Below, piece after piece: positions 16,540-25,522 of a stretch of 64,000 nucleotides of DNA. The number at the start of each line of letters is the position of its first letter. Position 1 is the first letter of the stretch. The DNA is from Gammaproteobacteria bacterium. GTDB taxonomy: Bacteria; Pseudomonadota; Gammaproteobacteria; Steroidobacterales; Rariloculaceae. The stretch spans positions 181,956-245,955 of the forward strand of contig JAJDVG010000040.1 of NCBI GenBank assembly GCA_022826245.1, read 5' to 3'. Under the pieces are notes generated by a model. That model saw only the letters and a program-made list of their open reading frames with translations. It was not told the origin of the DNA and made no database searches. A program made the translations under genes and the position numbers.

Positions 16540-16770
16540 GCCCCCCGCCGGAGTTGCCGAATCGGTGGAGCGCCGATTGTCGGCGCTCGCGCTTTGCCGA
16601 GTCCAGCCCGTCTCTTCCGGTGCGGTTCCGCGGTGCCCGGTGCGCTCGCGCCGCCGCGTGCACGGTCGGTTGCGCCGGCGGCCTGTCACCGCGTGTGCAA
16701 CCGGCGTGACCGTATCCGGTACCATGCGCAGCTTCGCAACGCCGTCAGCGTGAAGGACGCGGTTCAAACA

Positions 16771-17406
16771 ATGATCGATCTGTATTCCTGGCCGACGCCG
16801 AACGGACGCAAGGCGTCGATCATGCTCGAGGAAGTCGGACTGCCGTTCCGGACGACTCCCATCAATATCGGCAAGGATGACCAGTTCGCGCCCGAGTTTC
16901 TCAAGATCAGTCCGAACAACAAGATCCCTGCGATCGTCGACCACGACACGGGCATCTCGCTCATGGAGTCGGGCGCGATACTCATGTACCTGGCCGAGAA
17001 GACGGGCACGCTCATGCCCGCCGCAAGCCCGGGCAAGTGGAAGGTCATGGAGTGGCTCATGATGCAGATGGGCGGCGTCGGGCCGATGATCGGGCAGACG
17101 CATCACTTCAACCACTTCAATCCGGACAAGTCCGAATACGCGCGGCAGCGTTATCTGAAGGAGACGGCGCGGATTTACGGCGTGCTCGACAGGCGCCTCG
17201 CCGAAGCCGAATACCTGGCCGGCGACTACTCGATCGCGGATGTCGCGACCTGGCCCTGGATCTCGCGCTACGAGTGGCACGACATCGATTGGGCGGACTA
17301 TCCGAACCTCAGGCGCTGGTACCGCGCCATCGCCGTCAGGCCCGCCGTTCAGCGCGGCTACGACGTGCCGCATTACGTCAATCCGATACCGATGCCGGAC
17401 GAATAG
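16771..17406 (+). CDS. Nu-class glutathione S-transferase, YfcG-like disulfide-bond oxidoreductase
   Basis: The 211-residue product begins MIDLYSWPTPNGRKASIMLE. The TPNG segment replaces the catalytic Tyr or Ser of other GSTs and is the hallmark of Nu-class enzymes such as YfcG and YghU, which reduce disulfides with two bound glutathiones. The thioredoxin-fold NNKIPAIVDHD cis-Pro loop and LMESGAILMYLAE are intact, and the C-terminal helical domain contains YSIADVATWPWI. The ATG at 16771 is preferred; a GTG at 16750 would add seven residues. It is divergent from the FAD oxidase. Confidence 0.92.
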   Translation: MIDLYSWPTPNGRKASIMLEEVGLPFRTTPINIGKDDQFAPEFLKISPNNKIPAIVDHDTGISLMESGAILMYLAEKTGTLMPAASPGKWKVMEWLMMQMGGVGPMIGQTHHFNHFNPDKSEYARQRYLKETARIYGVLDRRLAEAEYLAGDYSIADVATWPWISRYEWHDIDWADYPNLRRWYRAIAVRPAVQRGYDVPHYVNPIPMPDE

Positions 17407-17466
17407 CGGTCGCGAAATCTCCGCTTCGCTGTCATTGCGGACGGAGATCCGGCCGCACTCGCTGCG

Positions 17467-18402
17467 TCAGCGCGGTTGATCGCCCGGCGATCCGTCCCCG
17501 TATCCGAGCGCCACCTCACGCAGCGCGCGAATGTGGTGCGGACTCGCGCCGCAGCAGCCGCCGAGCACGCGCGCGCCTGCGTCCAGCCAGCGGGCGGCAT
17601 GTTCCGCAAGCCCCGCGGGCGACAGGACGGGCGGTGTGCGTCCCCCGTCGGGCGCGTCGGTGTCGAGCACCGGGTAGGCGCCGACGGGTCCGCTCCATAG
17701 CGATCCGACCGCGGCGAGCGCGGGCTCCACGGCCTCGGGCGGTGTGTGCATGACGGTGACGACCGCAGGCTCGAAGACGAGCAGCGCGGCGAGCGTCGTC
17801 TCCAACGGGATTTCGGGATAGTCGAAGCCGACAAGGGACCGTCCGTCCGCTCCGAGGCGGCAGCTCAACCCGAGCCACAAGGGCAGGCCGACGCGCGCGG
17901 CCGCCTCGCAAGCCCGCACGGCATGCTCGTCGTCCTGCATCATCTCGAGCACGAGCAGGTCGACGCCGAGCTCGGCGAGCAGTTCGGCGAGTTCGCGATA
18001 ATCGCGGGCCTCCGTGTCCGGATCGGGATAGGCGTCGAGATCCAGTCCCGGCGGCACGCAGGAGATGGACCCCGCGACGGCAACGTCCGCGCCCGTCGCT
18101 TCGCGGGCCGCGAACGCCGCTCGGACCGCGCGTTCGTTGATGGCGCGGAACTCGCTGCCACGCCCGGCGGACTCGAGCACGAAGCGAGCGGTACCGAAGG
18201 TGTTCGTCGTGATCACCTCGGCGCCGGCGCGGATGAAGTCCGCGTGGATCTCCGTCAGCAGATGTTGATTGGACGCAGAAGCAAGCCCGCTCCACGCGAG
18301 TTCGCTCAGACGGAATCCTCGCCGAACGAGTTCGCTGCCCGTGCCGCCGTCCACGAGCACGATGCGGCCATCGGCGAGTTTGCGTTGCCACGATGCGCTC
18401 AT
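17467..18402 (-). CDS. mmuM: Homocysteine S-methyltransferase
   Basis: The 311-residue enzyme has the N-terminal DGGTGSELVRRG of the homocysteine-binding barrel and the zinc ligands of this family: GLSCRLG in the middle and GGCCGASPHHI near the end. It transfers a methyl group from S-methylmethionine or a related donor to homocysteine to make methionine, in the cytoplasm. The length equals stand-alone MmuM proteins, without cobalamin domains. It overlaps no neighbour and is followed downstream by the convergent GST gene. Confidence 0.92.
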   Translation of the reverse strand: MSASWQRKLADGRIVLVDGGTGSELVRRGFRLSELAWSGLASASNQHLLTEIHADFIRAGAEVITTNTFGTARFVLESAGRGSEFRAINERAVRAAFAAREATGADVAVAGSISCVPPGLDLDAYPDPDTEARDYRELAELLAELGVDLLVLEMMQDDEHAVRACEAAARVGLPLWLGLSCRLGADGRSLVGFDYPEIPLETTLAALLVFEPAVVTVMHTPPEAVEPALAAVGSLWSGPVGAYPVLDTDAPDGGRTPPVLSPAGLAEHAARWLDAGARVLGGCCGASPHHIRALREVALGYGDGSPGDQPR

Positions 18403-18447
18403 ACGGCTCCGCGTCGCGCGGCAACGGCTACCGTGCCTGTCCGGGCA

Positions 18448-18855
18448 TCACGGGACTTTCGTCTCGAGGATGAGGGCGCCGACACGGGCGATGGCCTCAA
18501 AATGCGCGTCGAACGTGAGTACGGTCGCTCCCGAGCGGATGGCCGCCGCGGCCACCCAAAGGTCGTTGGTCGGCAGTGGGCGGCCGCGTGCACGCAAATC
18601 CGCGAATATTTCACCGTAGATCCGCGCAACGCTGGCGTCCAGCGGAATTACCTGGACTACGGGGTGCGCGAGAAACTCCGCGAGTTCAGCTTCGTTTGCG
18701 TCGGTTCGCGTACCGGAGAGAAAGCCTGCCCACAACTCACCCAGGACCGCGCCCGGTACTCCGATCCACTCCGCCTGGTCGATGTGGGCGACAACTTGCG
18801 GTTCGCCGCGCCGGAACTGGCTGTACGCGGAGGTGTCGACGCAAAAACGGCTCAT
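18448..18855 (-). CDS. vapC: PIN-domain toxin (VapC/FitB type)
   Basis: The 135-residue protein opens MSRFCVDTSAYSQFRRGEP with the first catalytic Asp, continues with VLGELWAGFLSG (conserved Glu) and ends with LPTNDLWVAAAAIRSG and LTFDAHFEAI, completing the acidic set of a PIN ribonuclease. The ATG at 18855 overlaps the antitoxin stop by four bases (ATGA). VapC toxins typically cleave tRNA or rRNA. Confidence 0.9.
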   Translation of the reverse strand: MSRFCVDTSAYSQFRRGEPQVVAHIDQAEWIGVPGAVLGELWAGFLSGTRTDANEAELAEFLAHPVVQVIPLDASVARIYGEIFADLRARGRPLPTNDLWVAAAAIRSGATVLTFDAHFEAIARVGALILETKVP

Positions 18856-19100
18856 CGCCAGAGCTCGGAATCGACCTCGCCGAACGGAGCCACGCTCTCC
18901 TCGAACTGCCTGAACCGTTCCTCGTTCCAGGTGCCGGCGAGACGTCCCAGGCCGTTGCTGCGCGTGTTGCCGTCGACGCCCAGCGACTCCTCCATCAGCG
19001 CCAGCACCGTCCGGTTCATTGACAGACCTCGCCGTCGCTTTTCGTCCTTGAGCGCGGCAGCCAGTTGCGCGGACACGTTGCGTATGGTCATGGTGCTCAT
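18852..19100 (-). CDS. vapB: Ribbon-helix-helix antitoxin (VapB/FitA type)
   Basis: The 82-residue product MSTMTIRNVSAQLAAALKDE has a beta-strand plus two helices typical of Arc/FitA-type repressors, followed by an acidic toxin-binding tail ending DSELWR. I chose 19100 because GGAGGGC lies directly upstream; ATG at 19091 is possible. It is coupled to the toxin by an ATGA overlap. An imperfect inverted repeat upstream (19136-19159) is the probable operator. Confidence 0.88.
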   Translation of the reverse strand: MSTMTIRNVSAQLAAALKDEKRRRGLSMNRTVLALMEESLGVDGNTRSNGLGRLAGTWNEERFRQFEESVAPFGEVDSELWR

Positions 19101-19135
19101 GCGCCCTCCGGAATGCATGCATTTGCTGACGCGAA

Positions 19136-19159
19136 ATGATAGCAGTTACTTGCTGTCAT
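19136..19159. promoter_or_regulatory. Imperfect inverted repeat upstream of vapBC
   Basis: ATGATAGCA (19136-19144) and TGCTGTCAT (19151-19159) pair with one mismatch across a six-base centre. Position about 36 bases upstream of the antitoxin start fits an autoregulatory site for the RHH protein. Confidence 0.5.
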
Positions 19160-19313
19160 TCCATCCCGCGACCGTTTGACAGTCGCGATGATGCTATGCT
19201 CGCGTCGCGTGCGGCGGTCGGCCGTGAGAGCCGTGCGTGCGAATGGCGGACCTGACAGGCAGTCAACCGCCGACGGCCGCCACCCGGAACGACAGCTACG
19301 CGAGGAAAACGGA

Positions 19314-19472
19314 ATGGATCACGAACAGGAGCAGCCAGGCGAAGGGTCGCTGGCCGAGAAGCCCGAGCCCTGGGAGTCGTGGGAGACCGCGCTCGTGTGG
19401 TGGAGTATCGGCATCGGCCTGGCCGGGCTCATCGTGCTCGGCTGGCTCGTCGACCGGTTCATCCTGTCCTGA
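19314..19472 (+). CDS. 52-residue single-pass membrane protein, hypothetical
   Basis: MDHEQEQPGEG is followed by an acidic region and one transmembrane helix (VWWSIGIGLAGLIVLGWLVD). GAGGA lies 8 bases before the ATG at 19314, a good ribosome site. It is the first of three close genes ending with a YeiH-like transporter, so it may be a small accessory subunit. I recognise no family. Confidence 0.7.
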   Translation: MDHEQEQPGEGSLAEKPEPWESWETALVWWSIGIGLAGLIVLGWLVDRFILS

Positions 19473-19502
19473 TCCGGGCGGGCTACGGTGAGCGGAAAAG
19501 TC

Positions 19503-19790
19503 ATGGCACAGGACGGCGACGTTCGCGAGTTCGTTCTGACGTTCGAGCAGAGCCGCTGGGTGGCGACCTCCGGCGAGATCACGGTTGACGGCGCCAATCT
19601 GACGGAGCTTGAAGAGACGCTCGCGGAGATCTTCCGGTCGCAAGCGGAACTCGCCGAGCGCCTGCCGACCCGTGTGCAACTTCGTTTCGACATTTCTTCG
19701 TTGCCGGCCTGGATGCGGCAGTACCAATCGCACTATCTCAATTACTCCCTTTACATCGCCGCCGACGGGTCCGCGGAGGTTCGCCGGTGA
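19503..19790 (+). CDS. Small soluble protein preceding YeiH-like transporter, hypothetical
   Basis: The 95-residue protein MAQDGDVREFVLTFEQSRWV has alternating strands and one helix (LTELEETLAEIFRSQAELAE), suggesting a compact alpha/beta domain without export signal. The start could also be the GTG at 19488. Its stop overlaps the GTG start of the next gene (GTGA), which implies translational coupling and a functional link to that transporter. No known family is recognised with confidence. Confidence 0.72.
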   Translation: MAQDGDVREFVLTFEQSRWVATSGEITVDGANLTELEETLAEIFRSQAELAERLPTRVQLRFDISSLPAWMRQYQSHYLNYSLYIAADGSAEVRR

Positions 19791-21289
19791 CGACAAATCG
19801 CCGCTGGCACAGCGGCATGGCTTCGACTGAAGACTGGTGGGCCGTCTGGCTCGGCCTGTTCCTCTTCGGCGTCAGCCTGGTCTCGATCTGGGGCGTCGAT
19901 CTCGTCGGCTGGATGGCGCGGCCGCGGCCCTGGGAATGGACGAGTCTCACGGCGGACTTCAGCTTCGCGGCGATACTCAGGCCCGCGGGCGCGGCCTACG
20001 CGGGCTGGCATCCGCTCGAACTCTGGCTCGCGACCTACGTCATCTTCACCGGCCTGCTGACCATCGGCGCGTGGTTTCAGGGGCTCAACCTCAGGCGCTT
20101 CATCTCGGGCTTCACGGTGCTGTTTCTCGTGACCTGGGCCTGCTGGCTCGTCGGCAACGAGATGCACCTCGCCACGATCGACGCGACCCAGAGCGGCCGC
20201 AACCCCTACGCCGAGAACAACCTTGCCTGGGGGCTGCAACTCGGCGACGGCGCCGCCTATCTGCTCGCGCTGACCGCGGGCCTCGTCATCGGCAACTTCG
20301 CGAAAGGACTTGCCGCGTTCCTCAAGGAAGCCGCGAAACCGGAGTGGTTCATCAAGACGGCGATCGTTTTCCTCGGCATCAAGCTCGGCGTCATGACGGT
20401 CGATGCGACGAGCTTCGCGCTCGACCTGATCCTGACGGGCGCCGCGGCGACCTTCGTCGCGTATCTCTTCTTCTGGCCGATCGTCTATGCGATGGCGCGG
20501 CGCATGTTCAGACTCGGGCGGGATTCGTCCGCCGTGCTCGCGTCCGGCATCTCGATCTGCGGCGTGTCGGCCGCGATCGCGACGGCCGGCGCCATTCGCG
20601 CGCGGCCCGTCATTCCCGTCACGGTGTCGATGCTCGTCGTGATCTTCGCGATGTTCGAACTCATCATCCTGCCGGGCGTCTACGTCGCTTTCGCGCCGGA
20701 CGAACCGATCGTCAACGGCGCCGCGATGGGCATGACCGTCAAGACCGACGGCGCCGACGCCGCGGCCGGCGCGCTGCTCGACGAACTCATGATCGGCCAG
20801 CATCTGCAGACGGCAGGCGAGCAATGGGAAGAGGGCTGGATCCTGAGCGCGGCGCTGCTCACGAAGATCTGGATCGACGTCTTCATCGGCATCTGGGCGT
20901 TCCTGCTCGCGCTGATCTGGGTCTACAAGGTCGAGCGCCGTCCCGGCCAGGTGTCGATCAGTCCGATGGAAATCTGGTTCCGCTTTCCGAAATTCGTGAT
21001 CGGCTATTTCGTGGCCTGGATCGGCTACGTCGCGCTCGCCGCGTGGTTCCCGGGCCATATCGACGCGGCCGAGGTCGGCGCGAACACCGTCCAGAGCCCG
21101 ATGCGGCATCTCATGTTCATGCTGACCTTCGTGAGCATGGGCGTCATGACCGATTTCTCGAAACTCAAGGGCATGGGCCGGCTCGCGCTGCTCTACGGCG
21201 TCGCGCTCGTGGTCGTCATCGCGCCGATCGCCTACGTCGTCGCCTGGCTCTTCCACCGCGGCCTCGTTCCGCCGCTCGTGACGCAGTGA
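19787..21289 (+). CDS. YeiH-family putative sulfate exporter
   Basis: The 500-residue membrane protein carries the conserved core of the UPF0324/YeiH family: FIKTAIVFLGIKLGVMTVDA and SSAVLASGISICGVSAAIATAGA, repeated in inverted topology later with MRHLMFMLTFVSMGVMTDFS. It is longer than E. coli YeiH (about 350 residues) because of an N-terminal hydrophobic extension of about 110 residues and a central hydrophilic loop (around residues 305-350). The GTG at 19787 is supported by GGAGG 8 bases upstream. It is coupled to two small genes upstream. Sulfate as the substrate is a family prediction only. Confidence 0.85.
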   Translation: MTTNRRWHSGMASTEDWWAVWLGLFLFGVSLVSIWGVDLVGWMARPRPWEWTSLTADFSFAAILRPAGAAYAGWHPLELWLATYVIFTGLLTIGAWFQGLNLRRFISGFTVLFLVTWACWLVGNEMHLATIDATQSGRNPYAENNLAWGLQLGDGAAYLLALTAGLVIGNFAKGLAAFLKEAAKPEWFIKTAIVFLGIKLGVMTVDATSFALDLILTGAAATFVAYLFFWPIVYAMARRMFRLGRDSSAVLASGISICGVSAAIATAGAIRARPVIPVTVSMLVVIFAMFELIILPGVYVAFAPDEPIVNGAAMGMTVKTDGADAAAGALLDELMIGQHLQTAGEQWEEGWILSAALLTKIWIDVFIGIWAFLLALIWVYKVERRPGQVSISPMEIWFRFPKFVIGYFVAWIGYVALAAWFPGHIDAAEVGANTVQSPMRHLMFMLTFVSMGVMTDFSKLKGMGRLALLYGVALVVVIAPIAYVVAWLFHRGLVPPLVTQ

Positions 21290-21361
21290 GCCTCGCCCTC
21301 GGGCCAGACGGCGTTCCCGGCCTCCGGAATGTCATGGGGCGGGTGCGGCCGCTGGCGAGAC

Positions 21362-22096
21362 ATGAGTGACCCTTTGCTGCGCATGGCCGTGCTTGCCTCG
21401 GGAACGGGGACGACGCTGCAAGCCGTCATCGACGCCTGCGACGACGGCTCCTTGCAGGCTGCGGTCGTCGCCGTGATCGGCAACAACAGCGGCTCGGGCG
21501 CGGCGCAGCGCGCCGGGCGGCACGGGATCCCGTTCTTCCATCTGAGCGGGCATACGCACTCCGATCCCGAGCGCCTGGACGCTGCGATCCGCGACGCGCT
21601 GCTCGCGCAGGAGGTCGATCTCGTGCTGCTCGCGGGCTACATGAAGAAGGTCGGGCCGCGGACGCTGCGCGCGTTCTCCGGCCGTATCGTCAACACGCAT
21701 CCCGCGCTGCTGCCGAAGTTCGGCGGCCAGGGCATGTACGGCTCACACGTACACGCCGCCGTGCTCGAGAGCGGCGACAGGCAGACCGGAATCTCCGTGC
21801 ATCTCGTCGACGAGGACTACGACACGGGCCGCGTGCTCGCGCAGCGCGAGGTTGCGGTCGAGCCCGAAGACGACGCGGCTTCGCTTGCCGAGCGCGTGCA
21901 GCAAACCGAGCGGCCGTTCCTCGTCGAGGTCCTGCAACGCATCGCAACCGGAGAACTCCAGTTGCGGCGCCATGAAGGAAAAGCCTTGGAGGAGCGTCAC
22001 AGGGCCGGGTACCGCAGCGCGCCGCCTCGATCCGACGAATTCGAGGTGTCCGAGGAAGACATGGTTTGGGGCGACGACGCCTGGAGCGATGACTGA
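21362..22096 (+). CDS. purN: Phosphoribosylglycinamide formyltransferase
   Basis: This enzyme makes formylglycinamide ribonucleotide in purine synthesis using 10-formyltetrahydrofolate. The 244-residue sequence has the N-terminal AVLASGTGTTLQAVIDAC loop and VLLAGYMKKVGPRTLRAF. The catalytic region IVNTHPALLPKFGGQGMYGS holds the expected Asn and His, and the Asp motif follows in VHLVDEDYDTGRVLAQ. It exceeds typical PurN by about 40 residues because of an acidic tail (SDEFEVSEEDMVWGDDAWSD). No purM gene is adjacent. Start at 21362 follows GGCGAG. Confidence 0.93.
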   Translation: MSDPLLRMAVLASGTGTTLQAVIDACDDGSLQAAVVAVIGNNSGSGAAQRAGRHGIPFFHLSGHTHSDPERLDAAIRDALLAQEVDLVLLAGYMKKVGPRTLRAFSGRIVNTHPALLPKFGGQGMYGSHVHAAVLESGDRQTGISVHLVDEDYDTGRVLAQREVAVEPEDDAASLAERVQQTERPFLVEVLQRIATGELQLRRHEGKALEERHRAGYRSAPPRSDEFEVSEEDMVWGDDAWSDD

Positions 22097-22240
22097 TGCG
22101 CCGCGGCGAGATTCGCTGGTATCGATTCGCCCGCCCGCTTGACTGAATGGGCCCGGCGATTGCGCTAGCATGCACGTCCGGGCTGGCGAGCAAGGCAGTC
22201 CGGCAAACGGTTCAGGCGGAAATTTCGAAAGGATGAGTTC

Positions 22241-22954
22241 ATGAGCACATACGTTCTGGTGCATGGCGCATGGCACGGTAGCTGGTGCTGGAAGCGCGTT
22301 CGCAAGGCGCTCCGGGCACAGGGTCACGACGTTTTCACGCCGACGCTGGCGGGGGTCGGCGAACGTTCCCACCTGATTTCCCCCGACATCAATCTCGACA
22401 CCCACATCAACGACATCGTGAACCTCATCAAGTGGGAGGAACTGTCCGACGTGGTGCTCTGCGGGCACTCCTACGGCGGTTGCGTGGCATCGGGCGTCGC
22501 CGACCGCATACCCGACCGGATCCATTCGATCGTGTATCTCGACGCGTTCGTGCCCGGCGACGGCGAGAGCCTTCTGCAGCACGTTCCCGAGGGGCAGGCC
22601 GCGATGCTGTTGCAAGGGACGAAAGAGGTCGGCGAGGGCTGGAAAATGCCGCCGATCCCGGCGGAGGTGTTCAACGTCAACGAGAACGATCGCGACTGGG
22701 TCAACAGCCAGTGCACGCTGCATCCGCTCGCCTGTTTCGAGCAGCCGATCTCGCTGACGGGCGCGCTGGACCAGGTCACGAACGTCGTCTATATCCGCGC
22801 CACGGAATTCGTCGAAGGCTCGCCGTTCGGGCCGTTCGAGGACAAGGCGCGGGCCAACGGCTGGAAGGTCGTGCGGATGGCGGCGGGTCACGACGTCATG
22901 CTCGACCTGCCGGACGAACTGACCGACGTGCTGCTCGAAACCGCGGCCATGTGA
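22241..22954 (+). CDS. Alpha/beta-fold hydrolase
   Basis: The 237-residue protein has the opening YVLVHGAWHGSWCWKRV (oxyanion HG), the nucleophile elbow GHSYGG and a late histidine in MAAGHDVMLDLPDE. The layout matches the small esterase group that includes plant methyl-esterases and pyrethroid hydrolases; the bacterial substrate is unknown. No signal peptide is present. It stands alone, with an NAD-binding reductase following 185 bases later. Confidence 0.88.
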   Translation: MSTYVLVHGAWHGSWCWKRVRKALRAQGHDVFTPTLAGVGERSHLISPDINLDTHINDIVNLIKWEELSDVVLCGHSYGGCVASGVADRIPDRIHSIVYLDAFVPGDGESLLQHVPEGQAAMLLQGTKEVGEGWKMPPIPAEVFNVNENDRDWVNSQCTLHPLACFEQPISLTGALDQVTNVVYIRATEFVEGSPFGPFEDKARANGWKVVRMAAGHDVMLDLPDELTDVLLETAAM

Positions 22955-23139
22955 CGGCTCGTGCCGTTCGATCGGCGCACGGACGAGCCGATCCGGGTCG
23001 TGGAGTAATTCTCGGCGGCGCAGTAGCATATGCGCCGCCCGGGAGCCCGCGCCGCGCGATGCCGCGTCGGTGCGGCGCCGCGAGGCGCAAGCGGCCAGGG
23101 GGGCGGCCGCCCACTCGAAACTCCATCCGGGAGCACAGC

Positions 23140-24219
23140 ATGGCTGACAAATACAACATCCTCTTTCTCGGCGCGTCCTACGGTTCGCTGCTCGGCGCCA
23201 AGGCGGCGCTCGCGGGGCATTCCGCCCATCTGATCTGCCTGCCGCAGGAAGCCGAGCTCATCAACGCCGAAGGCGCCATCGTGCGCCTGCCCGTGCGCGG
23301 CCTCGACAGCCCCGTCGAACTCAACACGAAGAACATGCCGGGCACGGTCACGGCCGGCGCTCCGGGCGATGCCGACCCCGCCGACTACGATCTCGTCGTG
23401 CTCGCCATGCAGGAGCCGCAGTACCGCGTCGATGTCGTGAAGGACCTCGTCAGCCGCGTCGGCGCGTCGGGCAAGCCGTGCATGTCGATCATGAACATGC
23501 CGCCGCTGAGCTATCTGAGGCGCATCCCGGCGGTCGACGGCGACGCGATCCGCGGCTGCTACACCGACGCCTCGGTCTGGGACAACGTGAATCCGGGCTC
23601 GATCACGCTCTGCAGCCCGGACCCGCAGGCCTTCCGCCCGCCCGAGGAGAAGGTCAACGTGCTGCAGGTGGGCCTGCCCACGAACTTCAAGGCCGCCCGC
23701 TTCGAGTCGGACGAAGACACGGCGATCCTGAAGCAGATCGAAGCCGACATTCTCGCGATCCGCTACGACGCCGACGGTACCGAGGTCGAGTTGCCGGTCA
23801 AGCTCCGGGTGCACGATTCGGTTTTCGTGCCGCTCGCCAAGTGGTCGATGCTGCTCGCCGGCAACTACCGTTGCGTACGCGAGGACGGGATGATCCCGAT
23901 CCGCGAAGCGGTCCATTCCGATGCCGATGCCTCGCACGCCGTCTACGACTGGGTGCAGGATCTCTGCGTCGCGCTCGGCGCCGATCGCGGCGCCCTCGTC
24001 CCGTTCGACAAGTACGCCAACGCCGCCCTGTCGCTCGGCAAGCCGTCATCGGCTGCCCGGGCGCTCGCGGCCGGTGCGCCGTACATCGAGCGCGTCGACA
24101 GGCTCGTGCAGGCGCTCGCGGCATCGCGCGGCATGCGCTCGGAGAGCGTCGATGCGACCGTGCAACTCGTGGACGGCTGGCTCGCCCGCAACCGCAGCGC
24201 CGCGGAGCGCGTGGCTTGA
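23140..24219 (+). CDS. Ketopantoate-reductase-like (ApbA/PanE N-terminal) oxidoreductase
   Basis: The 359-residue protein starts MADKYNILFLGASYGSLLGA, a Rossmann strand-loop-helix with GASYGSLLG in place of the usual GxGxxG. VRLPVRGLDSPVEL and YDLVVLAMQEPQYRVDVVKD then match the NAD(P)-binding half of ApbA/PanE proteins. The C-terminal half is helical but diverges from true ketopantoate reductases, so the substrate is open. GGGAG lies just upstream of the ATG at 23140; the same frame is open far upstream but only as a shadow of the hydrolase gene. Confidence 0.78.
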   Translation: MADKYNILFLGASYGSLLGAKAALAGHSAHLICLPQEAELINAEGAIVRLPVRGLDSPVELNTKNMPGTVTAGAPGDADPADYDLVVLAMQEPQYRVDVVKDLVSRVGASGKPCMSIMNMPPLSYLRRIPAVDGDAIRGCYTDASVWDNVNPGSITLCSPDPQAFRPPEEKVNVLQVGLPTNFKAARFESDEDTAILKQIEADILAIRYDADGTEVELPVKLRVHDSVFVPLAKWSMLLAGNYRCVREDGMIPIREAVHSDADASHAVYDWVQDLCVALGADRGALVPFDKYANAALSLGKPSSAARALAAGAPYIERVDRLVQALAASRGMRSESVDATVQLVDGWLARNRSAAERVA

Positions 24220-24395
24220 CCTGACGGCGCGCTGTCCGGCCGCATCCGGTGAGCCTGCGCCCGGGGAGCGGTGATGGCGAAGTTACGCATTCGCATGTTC
24301 TCGCGCCGTGGACCCGTGCCGACATCATTGCGGAAGTGCCGGTTTGCTAGAATCGGAGCGTTCGATTGACAACAACTGAAAAGAGGAACAGAAGC

Positions 24396-25082
24396 ATGAA
24401 TGCCACTTCACGCACGCTGACACTGCTGACGGCTGCCCTGGCGCTCGGCGCGGGCTCGTCCGCCGTTGCCCAGGAAATGGGTTTCTTCGTCACGAGTTCG
24501 GGGTCGGGCGATGGCGCGAACCTCGGCGGTCTCGCAGGCGCCGATGCGCTCTGCCAGGAGCGGGCCTCGGCGGTGGGCGCAGGCGACCGAAGCTGGGCGG
24601 CGTATCTGAGCACCCAGGGCGCGGACGCGGTCAACGCACGCGACCGGATCGGCTCGGGTCCGTGGTACAACGCCACCGGTGTCATGATCGCGGCCAACCT
24701 CGACGAGCTTCACACCGATGAGGTGAACATCACCCACGAAACGGCGCTCGACGAGAACGGCGAGATCGTGGCCTACGTGCATCTGCAGGACGACGGCACG
24801 GCCATACCGCCTCCCGAGCAGCCGGAGCCCGTCGAGCACGACATTCTCACGGGTACCATGGCCGACGGCATGGCCTTCGCCGAGGGCGAGGACCGAACCT
24901 GCAGCAACTGGACCTCGAACGCGGAAGACGAAGGCAGCGCCATGGTCGGCCATCACGACCGCCGCAGCCTGCAGCCGGGCCTGTCGCCGTCGGCAGCTGC
25001 CCACCCCTCGCAAGGCTGCAGCCAGCAGAATCTCGTCAATACGGGCGGATCGGGTCTGATCTACTGTTTCGCGACGGACTGA
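24396..25082 (+). CDS. Secreted protein with endostatin/lectin-like features
   Basis: The 228-residue product has a signal peptide (TLLTAALALGAGSSAVAQ-EM). The mature part begins GFFVTSSGSGDGANLGGLAG followed by ADALCQERA and ends with GGSGLIYCFATD. This cysteine-framed layout recalls the collagenase-NC10/endostatin-like lectin domain found in secreted bacterial proteins, an assignment I hold with moderate confidence. GAGGA lies upstream of the ATG at 24396. It is a single gene, with a long regulatory region before the following TonB receptor. Confidence 0.7.
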   Translation: MNATSRTLTLLTAALALGAGSSAVAQEMGFFVTSSGSGDGANLGGLAGADALCQERASAVGAGDRSWAAYLSTQGADAVNARDRIGSGPWYNATGVMIAANLDELHTDEVNITHETALDENGEIVAYVHLQDDGTAIPPPEQPEPVEHDILTGTMADGMAFAEGEDRTCSNWTSNAEDEGSAMVGHHDRRSLQPGLSPSAAAHPSQGCSQQNLVNTGGSGLIYCFATD

Positions 25083-25522
25083 CGCTCGACTCGAGCCCGT
25101 AGCCCGGGCCGCTCTCGGCTTCGGAGGCTGCCAAATTGAGCCTCCGCAAGCCGTTGCGACTGCCGGGCAAGCCTGCCAGCCTTCCATTGGCCGCCGGCAA
25201 CCGATCGGTTGTCGGCGGTCCGGGGACCCTGCGTTCCGACGTAACGCACGATAAGCGGTACGCTCCGGACCATGCGCGGGGGGCACTGCACAGGGGGCAT
25301 ACACTGGGTCCGGTCATTGGGGCCCTGCGCTGGGGCGGTACACGGTGGGCCGCTGTTGTGTATAATCCGCGCTACGTCTCAGGGGATACGGGTCGACGCG
25401 ATAGAAGGCCGCACGTAAGGTTTTGTTTTTACTACTATTCGACTCGGCGCTGCATCGCAGTCGCATCGCCGTGCGTGTGTTGTATCGCGATTCGCACAAA
25501 ATACATAACGAGGAAAATCAAG
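25083..25522 (+). promoter_or_regulatory. Long leader/promoter region of the TonB-dependent receptor
   Basis: This 440-base stretch has no gene I believe in; the receptor frame is open through it but without a ribosome site or signal peptide. A perfect TATAAT lies at 25361-25366 with no good -35 at 17 bases, suggesting an activated promoter. If it is used, the mRNA leader is about 150 bases, ending with an A-rich ribosome region (ACGAGGAAAATCAAG) before the ATG at 25523. Confidence 0.5.

Noticed and set aside
19751..21256. Minus-strand frame of about 500 codons opposite the YeiH-like gene
   Set aside because: Charged low-complexity product without motifs; an antisense artefact.
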